Shown here: one piece after another, positions 34,301 through 42,665 of the stretch
Layout: the number at the start of each line of letters is the position of its first letter
Position numbering within the stretch: position 1 is the stretch's first letter
Assembly: GCA_002307275.1 (NCBI GenBank)
Contig: DBTX01000004.1
Coordinates: 62,675-113,923 of the forward strand
Source: Hungateiclostridiaceae bacterium UBA1305
Lineage (GTDB): Bacteria > Bacillota > Clostridia > Acetivibrionales > DTU013
Reading direction: 5' to 3'
Length of the DNA: 51,249 bases
Program-made: the position numbers and the translations under genes
Notes under the pieces: generated by a model
Databases searched by the model: none
Seen by the model: the letters and a program-made list of their open reading frames with translations, nothing else
Told to the model about the DNA's origin: nothing

Positions 34301-37300
34301 GTCTGCTGTGCTTGCTGTGCCGTCTATGTTCCATGTAACGGTGTGAACCTTTCGATTATAGTAAATTTTGATCCCTGTTGTACCGTCTCCGGCAATCATT
34401 TCCTGAACGACATTCTGTGCTGCAAAGCCTGGATAGCTATTGGCAACAGCCGCTGTATAGGTGTCGGTTTCGCCATACTTCACATCACTGCCAACCTGTG
34501 TATAGCCATCCCCTTCGATATTTTGCTGATAATGCTGCACGAAATAGGCGGTTGCATCATTGGCTGCCCAGGTTGCCGTAAGCTCATGGTCGGAAGCGGT
34601 TCTTACAGTCGTGTCAGCTGTAATAGCAGCACCACTTGCATCTGTCCAGCTGACAAATTGGTAGCCGGCCTGAGTCGTGGCAGGAAGCTCGCCATAGCTG
34701 CTGTCATATGTAACTATCTTGAACTTCACGTCCGGCGCCACACCGCTAGTCGCATTGAAAGTAACTTTATAGGTGTTGGCTGTCCAGCTCGCCTCATAGC
34801 TGCTGTCTTTCGCAGGCATGGTATCGGGAACATTGCTCCACTCATCAAAGGTATAGCCTGTTTTGTTATCCGGTGTGCTGTCCGGCAAGTTAATCGTCAC
34901 ACCATACTTGACATTTGGGGTGGTTTCATAGACTTCGCTGTTGGCGATCCATGTGATGTTATAACTGTTGCGTTGATATAAAATAGTGGAAATACTGGTG
35001 CCATCAGGTTCAATGTTTACTTGGGCATAGTTTGTATTGACTGTGAATCCTTCGTAGGTTTTCGGAGAAGCCGCCGTTTGGGTTCCCGTTATTCCCTTCT
35101 TTTCTTCGAGTTCCTGGATAGTATAGTTGCCGCTCGAATCCTCACGGATATGTTTTACAGTATAGATGGTATCCGTTGCAGGGTCCCATGCTGCTGTGAA
35201 GGTCTGCCCAGTGATTCCCATGGTTGCGCCAGTGCCCAAGCCGCTCCAGGAGGCAAAAACATAGCCTTGCTTTGTCGGATTGGTCGCGGGTTCTGTGATC
35301 ATTATACCGAATTTCACCTGCTCTGTCTTATAGGTGTTGCCCTCAGCAATCCAGTTTACAGTGTAGCTGTTGCGGCTGTACTTGATTTCGGCGACCGCAG
35401 TGCCATCGGGCAGAATTTCGACCTGTTCAACCGCGTTGCCTGTAAAGCCTTCGTAGTTCTTAGTCTGAGCTTCCGTCCGAGCTTCAGTCGTTCCGTACTT
35501 AATTTCGGTTTCCACTAAATCTCCGATTACGGGGTAGCTACCGTTTAGATCCTCACGAATATGCTTAACGGTATAGGCAGTATCTTCCGCCGGCTCCCAT
35601 TTAGCCGTATAGGTAATGTCCGCCGTACCCATGACAGCTCCTGTGACGTAGCCCTCCCAACCTGCAAAGACATAGCCCTGCTTTGTGGGATTCAGGTTTG
35701 GTTGCATTATAGTGCCCTGATACTTAACTCTAATTGTTTTCTTATCTTCTCCATTAGCAGGATCAAAAATTGCATCATGGCTCTCACGCTGATAATTAAC
35801 CTTAATAATCAGTTTACCGTCATTTGAGATTATGGGCGTGGTTGTGACTTCACCATTTACCGTTGTATCCTTATAGGTAATGCCCTTGTCTACAGAGTAG
35901 CTATTGTCAAAGATCGTTTGGATGTCTACTTTACTTCCTGTTATGCCTGTTTTGGTATCATCCAGACTTTGCAGCGTAAATTTTCCGTTTGTCTGCTCCA
36001 CATAGTACTCCACACGATAAGGGGTATCGTCCGCAGGCGACCATTGTGCCGTAAAGGTGATATCTTCAGCTGGCATTGCTGCATTTTCAGCTATGGCAGG
36101 ACTCCAGCCAGTGAAGGCATACCCTTTGGAGCTTAAGGCGGGGGCTGCAATTTTCGCGCCGTATTTCAGCTCACTGACAAGATTTTCGCCCTGTGCCTCT
36201 CCTGGGTCGAATATTAATGTATACCTCTCTCTGTCATAGTAATATCGCAGAATACCGCTGCCGTCAGGTGCTATGGTGATTTGCCCGCTTTCTGGCGTAA
36301 CATATCCCACATAATTTTTAGTGGCGGCAGAAACAGTGCTGTCAGTTGTGCCGGTTAGCTCTACAGTGTCTAATATCGCGTACTGACTGCTGCCCAAGAC
36401 TTCACCGAAATGCTCCACCTTGTAAGGTGTGTCGGTAGCCGGTGTCCACTTTGCATAGACCTCCATGTCTATGTTTGGCATGTTTGCGGGGATGGTATAG
36501 CGCTGGGTTAAGCCTTCCTCTGAGTACCAACCGTCAAAGATATAGCCCTTTTTCACGGGATCAGCAGGAGAAACAATGGCTGCTCCATATTTTTTAATCA
36601 TAATTGGAATGCTGCTTCCGCCATTTGAATTAAATACAATAGCATAGCCATCGTTCAGATTGTCCCAATGCAAATTGATCTTCGTGCTAATTGGCTTTGA
36701 TGTCCATGCAAGGGGCTGATTGATCCAGCTAACCACCATTTGACCGTCCAGCGTAATATCATTTTCAGCCGGTGTTAACGTCAGCCTGTTCGTGCTTCTG
36801 TCATAGCTGAACTTGTCATTGGTCATCTCAATGGTAAAATACGTCTCGGAATCATCATAAATCTTAGTGCCGCTGTCGCCCGTCTTCAAATCAAGGTAGA
36901 GCATTTCGAAGACACCGTCTGGCACAAACGTTGATTTAATCGCCTTTTTCATAGAAAGCCCAGGCGCCTCCCTTGCCTCATAGGCAAAGTCTTGTATATT
37001 CTCCCGCATACCCGCCGACCATAGCGGCCATTCGTTTTCATAGAGGGTAGGGTTATAGGAGAATGTTCCGGCAAAGGCTTGAGCTTCAAAGGTAATCTCC
37101 AGATAGATGCCCAGTTCAAAATAGAGTGCGCCTGAATATTTGCTTTCCTTTCCCGCCGAAGCACTATAGGTCAGTTGATAATAGAAGTAACCATACATCT
37201 TGATATAGGCGCCTGCCTCCGCAGCAAAGCCGACGCTTGCGAATTTTTCGGAGAAAAGGCAGATTTTCGCCTCCACCTGTAAGCCCGCGCGCAGTCCCAA

Positions 37301-40285
37301 TGTGCCCATGACGTAAAAAATAAACTCGTATTGCTCTTCTACCAAATCAATGACGTCACTGTTTACATTTCCAGCAAAAACCTCAACATTGTAGGTGTAA
37401 CGTTTTGCAGTCTTGTACCAGAATTCTGCACCCAGGGATATATTCATGTTGGCTTGGATAACGAACTTGAGCTCAATTTTTATTTCAATAATCATGATGG
37501 GTGGAATTTTATATGAATAGCTCCACATCTCCTTCTCCACAAGAGTCACCCAGTCGCTTTCCGTATCCATCATTGCCTTATATTTTTTAATCAGGTCATT
37601 GGCCGGGTCCTCTTCCTCTTCCTCACTGCCAAGACCTTCCTTAACCTCATCCACCAGCTTCTTCAGCTCATCGACAACGTTCTTCAGTTCCTCATTTTCA
37701 GTCCACTTTGTATCCTCATATTCCTTTGTCACTATGCTTGCATGGAATTTAAGACCTGTATAGTTAAAAAGGTCAATATTGGCGGTTACCTCATACTCGG
37801 CAATGTATGGGAAAATAGCCCACCATTCCCAGCGTGCGCCACCGTCGATGTTGATGCCCACATGGACTTCTTCCTCGAATTCACCGGTCAGGGTAATGAC
37901 GACTTGTGCATCGCCATCTTCTGGGTTTTTGGGTCCAATGGTAATTTTAGCTTTGATTTTCAAGGTAAGGCGCAGGCCGGAGACGCCGTCAAAATGCTGC
38001 AGGTCTTTGCTGATGGAGGCCTCCGGCGGATCCACCTCAACTTTAACACTCATTTTACTATCAGCCATGAGTTGAACATCTTCAGGACTTAAGGGCTCGC
38101 CATTTTGATTTAATATCTCATAGTTGCGAAGTTCAAAGTCTTCATTGATTTCAGTGAACGCTTTTGTTTCCATTGCCATGGCGGCGAGATATTGACCGGC
38201 ATTGTCGGCAAAGCCGCTCTCCACTGCCTGCTGTTCAATATTGGTCTCAAAGGCCTCAATATCTAAGTTCTTCAGCATTTCATCGCCATCGACGGGATCG
38301 GTGTTGTACATGTCCATAGCCGCGAGCATTTCTTCTGCCGTAACCGTTTCATAGGCAATAATATAGGAGTCGCCGTCAAAAGTCACCTCTGTAATCAAGC
38401 CGGAACCTTCCTGCTTGGGTCCATTGCTTCCACTGGAAGCCGCGGTTAAATCGCCGGCGTAAAAGGAGATATAGTCGCCCACATCCACCGTTGTCTGGGA
38501 ATCAAGCCCTATCGCGGCATACAAATCGTCCGAAAAGTCCATGGCAGCCTTCGCTACTGTGATGGAACTATTGTATGCGTTTCCATCTATGTCCGCATCA
38601 ACAGAAACAGGCAGCACATCAGGTGTGAACAAAACCTCCTCTGCATCGGCAGTTTTATAGCCGTAGGTTGTCCCGGCAGCAGAAGTAATCTCCACATAGG
38701 CGATATTGCCCTTTGACCCTTCACGTGTATCATCCAGCACACGCTCTCTTGGGTCAATCCCTTCGTAAATACTGACGGTATCCCCCACGGCTAAAGAACC
38801 TTGCATATAAGCAAAGGTTCCTTCCACTAAATCCCCCGCACCGGAACCGCTTTCGGTTACTTTTAAAGGAGTAGAATTGATGGTGCTGACGTTGGCACCG
38901 TTTTCCTTGATATTGCTGATGTCTTCAAATTTAATGAAGTTCATTTTTTCGTTTAGACTCAAATTGAAAACATCTTCTTTTTTAATGGTGAAGTTAAAAT
39001 CCCGTGCCGCCTGAGGGAAGCCATCAAACATAAGCCGTTCATCCTTCAGGGTGAGTTTATAGCTTGCGCCTTCTTCAAAGCCATTCTGCCCGGCACCATT
39101 TTCACCGACGTAATTGATGCCTGATATAATGAAATCAGAGCCGATTTTCTCAATTTTTACCCACTCTTTATCCTCTTGTGAGTTGAAATTTTTGACGGTA
39201 ACAAGATTTTTAACATCGTCAGCCGACATCGACTGTAAACCTGATATTTTAATAGTAAAATTTTTACTTTGGTCAATTGCACTGGCAAAGTGTGGTGTTT
39301 CGGCCTCGGCAAGAGGGACAGCATCACCCCATTTTGCATAAAGGGTAAGATTTCCACGCAGCAAATCATTGCTGCCAACAAGGTTTTTCAGTTCTTTGTC
39401 ATAATACCAGCCGCCGAAGATAGACCCTTCCTTGTATGGCACGGGAAGCTTGGACAAATTTCCTCCTTCTCGGCGGGAAAAGCTGTCCGCAAAGCTGCCA
39501 CCATTGCTTTCAAAAGATAGGTTGTAATAGGTAACCGATGAACCAGGACCATCGGTAGGATTTGTGGTAGGATTTGTGGTAGGATTTGTGGTAAGGTTTT
39601 GATTAGGATCTTCAATTTTGCCTGTGTTTATATACCACTGCTTAACCTTCTCGTCGATGCGTACGGAAAACACCGCAGCCTCTGCACGGGTTGCACTGTT
39701 TCCGGGGTTGAAATTACCCTTCTCATCACCTTTTAAGAGTCCGCTGGACCAGAGCTTCAGGACAGCCTCCTGTGCCCAGGGGGAAACTTTATCCAAATCC
39801 TTTGGCAATATCGTTACCGTGTTTTCAGGCAAGGGAATCTCATAGGCATTAAAAAATCTCACAGTAAAGGCTGCCATTTGCTCACGGGTTATTTTGCTGT
39901 CAGGACTGAACTGATTATTCCCGATCCCTTGTGTTATGCCCTTTTCCACTGCCCACACAACATATGGTACATAATATGCGCCTGCTTTAAGATCAGTAAA
40001 GGAAAAATTATGAGTTGAATACTTGTTATCCACTTGAGCAATGCGACCCATAATTGTTACATACATCGCTCGCGTCATAGAATCATTCGGAGAAAAAGTA
40101 TCCTTCATGATACCTGAGAAAATATTTTCATTAACCGATTGCATGACTGAATCATAAAACCAGTCATTGGGAGAAATATCTTTAAAGATTTGATTGGTGC
40201 TTTGCTCTGAGGCATAAACTAAAGTAGGTACAGAACTAAACACTATACATGCACAAAGCAACATACTAATTAATCGTCTTTTCAT
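31364..40285 (-). CDS. Giant repeat surface protein with N-terminal SLH domains
   Basis: A 2973-residue secreted protein. A signal peptide (ISMLLCACIVFSSVPTLVYA) is followed by three SLH domains (residues about 33-215; TRAMYVTIMGRIA, TREQMAAFTVRFF, TRAEAAVFSVRI) and a short TTNP-repeat linker. One InlB B-type repeat and a long beta-rich region of about 850 residues, including an acidic helical segment (LKKLVDEVKEGLGSEEEEED), follow. From about residue 1240 to 2690 there are many alternating repeats of the InlB B/Flg_new type (ending in GWY, LYAKW or FTAQW) and MucBP-like units (YTVKHIRED). A Calx-beta-like domain (VYFRTMNGSAIGGTHF, AEGESTKTVTI) lies near residue 2700. Such proteins are usually adhesins tied to the S-layer. 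The ATG at 40285 has only a distant AAAGGA. Promoter B (40392-40458) lies about 105 bp upstream. Confidence 0.92.
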   Translation of the reverse strand: MKRRLISMLLCACIVFSSVPTLVYASEQSTNQIFKDISPNDWFYDSVMQSVNENIFSGIMKDTFSPNDSMTRAMYVTIMGRIAQVDNKYSTHNFSFTDLKAGAYYVPYVVWAVEKGITQGIGNNQFSPDSKITREQMAAFTVRFFNAYEIPLPENTVTILPKDLDKVSPWAQEAVLKLWSSGLLKGDEKGNFNPGNSATRAEAAVFSVRIDEKVKQWYINTGKIEDPNQNLTTNPTTNPTTNPTDGPGSSVTYYNLSFESNGGSFADSFSRREGGNLSKLPVPYKEGSIFGGWYYDKELKNLVGSNDLLRGNLTLYAKWGDAVPLAEAETPHFASAIDQSKNFTIKISGLQSMSADDVKNLVTVKNFNSQEDKEWVKIEKIGSDFIISGINYVGENGAGQNGFEEGASYKLTLKDERLMFDGFPQAARDFNFTIKKEDVFNLSLNEKMNFIKFEDISNIKENGANVSTINSTPLKVTESGSGAGDLVEGTFAYMQGSLAVGDTVSIYEGIDPRERVLDDTREGSKGNIAYVEITSAAGTTYGYKTADAEEVLFTPDVLPVSVDADIDGNAYNSSITVAKAAMDFSDDLYAAIGLDSQTTVDVGDYISFYAGDLTAASSGSNGPKQEGSGLITEVTFDGDSYIIAYETVTAEEMLAAMDMYNTDPVDGDEMLKNLDIEAFETNIEQQAVESGFADNAGQYLAAMAMETKAFTEINEDFELRNYEILNQNGEPLSPEDVQLMADSKMSVKVEVDPPEASISKDLQHFDGVSGLRLTLKIKAKITIGPKNPEDGDAQVVITLTGEFEEEVHVGINIDGGARWEWWAIFPYIAEYEVTANIDLFNYTGLKFHASIVTKEYEDTKWTENEELKNVVDELKKLVDEVKEGLGSEEEEEDPANDLIKKYKAMMDTESDWVTLVEKEMWSYSYKIPPIMIIEIKIELKFVIQANMNISLGAEFWYKTAKRYTYNVEVFAGNVNSDVIDLVEEQYEFIFYVMGTLGLRAGLQVEAKICLFSEKFASVGFAAEAGAYIKMYGYFYYQLTYSASAGKESKYSGALYFELGIYLEITFEAQAFAGTFSYNPTLYENEWPLWSAGMRENIQDFAYEAREAPGLSMKKAIKSTFVPDGVFEMLYLDLKTGDSGTKIYDDSETYFTIEMTNDKFSYDRSTNRLTLTPAENDITLDGQMVVSWINQPLAWTSKPISTKINLHWDNLNDGYAIVFNSNGGSSIPIMIKKYGAAIVSPADPVKKGYIFDGWYSEEGLTQRYTIPANMPNIDMEVYAKWTPATDTPYKVEHFGEVLGSSQYAILDTVELTGTTDSTVSAATKNYVGYVTPESGQITIAPDGSGILRYYYDRERYTLIFDPGEAQGENLVSELKYGAKIAAPALSSKGYAFTGWSPAIAENAAMPAEDITFTAQWSPADDTPYRVEYYVEQTNGKFTLQSLDDTKTGITGSKVDIQTIFDNSYSVDKGITYKDTTVNGEVTTTPIISNDGKLIIKVNYQRESHDAIFDPANGEDKKTIRVKYQGTIMQPNLNPTKQGYVFAGWEGYVTGAVMGTADITYTAKWEPAEDTAYTVKHIREDLNGSYPVIGDLVETEIKYGTTEARTEAQTKNYEGFTGNAVEQVEILPDGTAVAEIKYSRNSYTVNWIAEGNTYKTEQVKFGIMITEPATNPTKQGYVFASWSGLGTGATMGITGQTFTAAWDPATDTIYTVKHIREDSSGNYTIQELEEKKGITGTQTAASPKTYEGFTVNTNYAQVNIEPDGTSISTILYQRNSYNITWIANSEVYETTPNVKYGVTINLPDSTPDNKTGYTFDEWSNVPDTMPAKDSSYEASWTANTYKVTFNATSGVAPDVKFKIVTYDSSYGELPATTQAGYQFVSWTDASGAAITADTTVRTASDHELTATWAANDATAYFVQHYQQNIEGDGYTQVGSDVKYGETDTYTAAVANSYPGFAAQNVVQEMIAGDGTTGIKIYYNRKVHTVTWNIDGTASTADYRYGASIAVPAAVRTGYTFEGWNVAVASTMPDSNLSYTATWTAKQYSISFDGNGGSTPNPVTVTYDSTYAGLATPVRTGYDFAGWFTAASGGTRVMEITKVDITENQTLYAHWTAKQYIVSFDLNTGAGTAPEAITVTYDGTYTALPENSAGKTGYTFSGWYTAASGGNRITGTTIVSTASQHTLYAQWQANTYHIVFDANGGSGTMANQSHTVDQSQSLTANSFTKTGYSFSGWNIQKDGNGTGYSNAATVTNLATAGTITLYAQWTVKQYTISFISNGGSGVTSIEQDYGTVITAPAAPTKDGYTFGAWQDNGADYTFNTMPSENLTLTARWNAVNYAITYELYGGTNHADNPSSYNIERGNITLGDPGGKAGYTFEGWYTEAAFTNKVQGIAIAAGNTGAKTFHAKWISNTYTVIFNKNAADGTTSVSQGFTYDEAARALTANTFTRAGYNFDGWSRISDGTGTNYNDKQVVANLAESGTVNLYAKWSLVTYAITYQLNGGTAASGNPLSYTVDSNDITLNDPSRAGGYGFMGWYENAGFTGSKVTTIIKGTLGDKTLYAKWGFAGTFTVTNNWNSSFTITRNGNGNINDDQNVGQQTVYFRTMNGSAIGGTHFYHQGGSSAAVTFAEGESTKTVTITEYGVTGAYNGNTATSYSNIDRTYQLELVKVAGGGLLGSTRATRTMAKDSDYMVAADVYAQKTLLADTGAYELKEDNDTGKNAMYSKSGATLLSMYNTYLQSYLQNTGSKAKVWTTFDYRDSNWYAQRYIQLGISPSQFFSVSLSGEGKIVPDIGGGARFNANYSRSGDSSEIRNFSFPNYVMPASGASGENYAVNAANWASGQDTSKQYVRFDLGEAPMISMVHYQKESGYDAGYTTNIYLYGQPLDTTEPGEIGIAPMAAGDYKVGETVTIAVVFDEIVANQNSAALSGTNLASLTYVGGAGSNVLYYTGTVKNDCNEVTILNGITLNGTVLDMVD
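39558..39593. repeat. 12-bp tandem repeat coding for the TTNP linker
   Basis: GGATTTGTGGTA occurs three times in a row, encoding TNPT units between the SLH domains and the first beta repeat. The unit is a multiple of three, so copy-number change would alter linker length without breaking the frame. Confidence 0.9.
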
Positions 40286-40391
40286 TTTGTTTAATATAAT
40301 CCTTTCTGCTAAGTTAGATTAAGTACGCTCTTTCGCACAAGACAGCCATAATTCCGCCTTATCAGTTTTGCGATCGATTCCTTCACTTTGT

Positions 40392-40458
40392 ACTTTAGCA
40401 AAAATAAGAGGCAAAAACCCTTTCTGGGGTAATTGCCATCATTTTAGGGGTAATTGCC
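40392..40458 (-). promoter_or_regulatory. LytTR-type promoter B (before the giant SLH protein)
   Basis: GGCAATTACCCC occurs at 40458-40447 and again at 40437-40426 on the minus strand, a 21-bp period. After exactly 28 bp comes TGC followed by TAAAGT, an extended -10-like hexamer. Confidence 0.8.
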
Positions 40459-40773
40459 TGTTTTTGACGAAAAAAACAGCTGTCAGAGATGGCTGACAGC
40501 TGCTTTAGACATATTTAACCATAGGTAGTTTCAGTTCGCATTGAGTACGATTTGAGTGATGAATTTTCCGTCAGATAACGAGAAGCCCGCCGTACCATCG
40601 TAACGTTCAGCGGTGTAGAGAATGCTTTTCGTCCCCGTTCCGCCACCCTGCTTTTGTGTTACCGGCAGTTCGCCGTCAAAAACGATGTCTTGTCGGCAGG
40701 TGTTCTCTACCTGTACACGTAAGCGGTTATCAATAAATTTAACGGTGACTATGATTTCCTTTTCCTCTTCCCC
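40399..40773. repeat. Segmental duplication, copy 2 (source copy)
   Basis: Matches 30015-30385. Here it is continuous with the complete kinase gene, so this is probably the original. Confidence 0.9.
40469..40502 (-). terminator. Intrinsic terminator of the kinase gene
   Basis: CAGCTGTCAG and CTGACAGCTG form a perfect 10-bp stem, followed by TTTTTTT on the minus strand, 28 bp past the kinase stop. Confidence 0.9.
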
Positions 40774-41838
40774 AGGCATCCGCAAACAGCCCTCCAACGC
40801 ATTTTCCAAAGTATTCCCAAGCACACAAGTCAGGTCAATGTTATCAATACCAATGCCCTCCGGCACACTTACACGAAATGTCGTCCTGATACCCTCCGCC
40901 TCTGCCCTGCTTGCGTAAACGTTAAATATGCTATTTGCAATTGGGTTTGAGCAAAAGGTGTTGGCATTATGTGCATCCAGTGCTGCGTCAAAGCTTTTCA
41001 TATAGGTCTTCAATTCATCCGTATCCCCGCTTTGTAACATCCCAACAATGACTGTGTTGTGGTGATGCATATCGTGCCGTTGCTGAAAGGCCAAAGCTGT
41101 TGTCGCCTTCTGGCGGGCAAGTTCTGATTCCCACAGCTTCTCCTGCTGTGCCATAAGCAGCTGCCGCTTTTCCAATGCATATTTTTCAACAATGGCATTG
41201 GCCTGTATATACCAGATGAAATATACTGCCATAAACAGCATGTAGACAGTGACTATAATGAATCTGTACCAATTATTATTATTCCAATTCCAATAGGGCA
41301 CCGGATAGTATAGCACCATGATCTGGATTATTAAAAACATCAACGGCACCAACGCTGCTGCGCGCCATTCATGATCCAAAACATCCACCAGCCGGCGAAA
41401 ACGCGGGCGCATAAATTTAAACAGTAATGGAAGAATTGCCAGGTATATTGCCAGGCGAATTACGATGCGTTCAATGATGAATGCGTTCCCATCCGCATGC
41501 ATAGCTAAAGTATCACTGATATAGCTAATAGACACATAAATATTAACAAAGGTCAGAAAACTAAAAAGCGACACAAAAAAATAATCATCCGAGCAAATCA
41601 AAAACCACGAAAGCTCTATCACCAGAATTACAATTATCGCAAAACTGTCTACCGAATTGATGCCCCGAGTATATAATGTATATGAAAGAATACTTATCCC
41701 GCAAAGCATCACAAGCAATCCTGCTATTACCCGTTTTTTGACAGGCTCCCGAAAACGCATGGCAGAGGATGACATCAGCGTAAAGCCGATAACAGATTGC
41801 AAAAATGAGAAAAATATTAAAAATGCTGTATAAAACAT
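40531..41838 (-). CDS. GHKL sensor histidine kinase (AgrC-like class)
   Basis: A 435-residue kinase. The first 205 residues form about six membrane helices without a large outside domain, as in peptide-sensing AgrC-type kinases. The dimerisation helix has the phospho-acceptor motif QQRHDMHHHN at about residue 255. The ATPase domain has the N-box LGNTLENALEGC and the glycine-rich box KQGGGTGTKSI. The ATG at 41838 has GGAGGA. It lies 95 bp after the LytTR regulator and has its own LytTR-type promoter (C) in that gap, suggesting autoregulation. It should phosphorylate the regulator encoded just upstream. No AgrB/AgrD peptide genes are visible in the window, so the signal is unknown. The last 80 codons are duplicated at 30143-30385. 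Confidence 0.9.
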   Translation of the reverse strand: MFYTAFLIFFSFLQSVIGFTLMSSSAMRFREPVKKRVIAGLLVMLCGISILSYTLYTRGINSVDSFAIIVILVIELSWFLICSDDYFFVSLFSFLTFVNIYVSISYISDTLAMHADGNAFIIERIVIRLAIYLAILPLLFKFMRPRFRRLVDVLDHEWRAAALVPLMFLIIQIMVLYYPVPYWNWNNNNWYRFIIVTVYMLFMAVYFIWYIQANAIVEKYALEKRQLLMAQQEKLWESELARQKATTALAFQQRHDMHHHNTVIVGMLQSGDTDELKTYMKSFDAALDAHNANTFCSNPIANSIFNVYASRAEAEGIRTTFRVSVPEGIGIDNIDLTCVLGNTLENALEGCLRMPGEEEKEIIVTVKFIDNRLRVQVENTCRQDIVFDGELPVTQKQGGGTGTKSILYTAERYDGTAGFSLSDGKFITQIVLNAN

Positions 41839-41858
41839 TCGGCTCCTCCTTTCTTAGC

Positions 41859-41928
41859 ATTATCCTAGCACAATACTGCCCCTAAAATTGCATTTGGGGT
41901 AATTGCCATCATTTTAGGGGTAATTGGC
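41859..41928 (-). promoter_or_regulatory. LytTR-type promoter C (between regulator and kinase genes)
   Basis: GCCAATTACCCC (41928-41917) and GGCAATTACCCC (41907-41896) are direct repeats with a 21-bp period. After exactly 28 bp, whose sequence is unlike that of promoters A and B, comes TGC followed by TAGGAT. The shared spacing with an unrelated spacer is the best evidence that all three are real promoters. Confidence 0.78.
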
Positions 41929-41933
41929 GCATT

Positions 41934-42665
41934 TTATTCCTCTGTGAACATTTGAAACCGCATAAACTCCTCTTTGAGTTTCTGATAGGCACGGTAGGGG
42001 TAAGCCAGGTGCTCACCGGTATCAAAGGCTATGTTATCCCTGGAAATCTGGCGGATGTATTTGAGATTCAAGTTTATGGAAGCACCGCACCGGACGAAAA
42101 ATTTGTTCTGTGAGAACAACTCAAAAATTTCCGTGGCTGTCATGCGCACCTGAATCTTCTTCCCTTGAATCGTATGTACAATCTGGTAGTTGTTTCGTCC
42201 TGTTTCTGTAAACACCACATCCCGAATCGCAAGGCGGGTAATCCCCTCTGATGTTTTGAGAGTGAGACTAACACGCCTGTCTCTGTTCATACGTTGCATA
42301 ACCCTATCCAATGCCGCAAAAATCATCACTTCAGCATAGGGTTTGATCAAATATTGTACCGCTTCTACTTCAAAAGCTTCAATAGCGTGATCCCGTGAGG
42401 TGGTAAGAAATATTATTTCTCCGTTGTCTCCTCGCTGCCGCAATTCTCTTGCTGCATCGGTGCCCAGCATACCAGCCATATAGATATCCAGCAGAAGTAT
42501 GTCAAACCCACCATGCTCCGCCACATAAGATAGCATTTCCAAAGGGGCGGAAAAGGAATGTATTGTTATTTCATCTTGTGGATGCCTTTGCATGTATGTG
42601 GTAAGCAAGCTGTGAATAAGTTCAAGTTCCTGCAATTCGTCATCGCAGATTGCAATACGAATCAT
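41934..42665 (-). CDS. LytTR-family response regulator
   Basis: A 243-residue regulator. The receiver domain has the acidic pair Asp8-Asp9, the phosphorylation site Asp60 in LLLDIYMAG and the lysine in YLIKPYAE. The C-terminal LytTR DNA-binding domain (residues about 140-240) has VFTETGRNNYQIVH and FVRCGASINLNLKYI. LytTR domains bind two direct repeats about 21 bp apart in front of promoters, exactly the pattern found before three genes here. I chose the ATG at 42665 (MIRIAICDDE), with a weak AGAGG upstream; an in-frame ATG at 42683 has no site. It is co-oriented with the kinase gene and presumably its partner. Confidence 0.9.
   Translation of the reverse strand: MIRIAICDDELQELELIHSLLTTYMQRHPQDEITIHSFSAPLEMLSYVAEHGGFDILLLDIYMAGMLGTDAARELRQRGDNGEIIFLTTSRDHAIEAFEVEAVQYLIKPYAEVMIFAALDRVMQRMNRDRRVSLTLKTSEGITRLAIRDVVFTETGRNNYQIVHTIQGKKIQVRMTATEIFELFSQNKFFVRCGASINLNLKYIRQISRDNIAFDTGEHLAYPYRAYQKLKEEFMRFQMFTEE

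Noticed and set aside
33950..34981. 343-codon open frame on the plus strand
   Set aside because: Antisense to the giant repeat protein; Cys/Ile-rich with no recognisable domain, an effect of the repeat codons.
31364..36600. Regularly spaced similar DNA segments that could suggest a repeat array or CRISPR
   Set aside because: They encode InlB B-type protein repeats in one continuous frame; spacing and sequence vary, and no cas genes are present.
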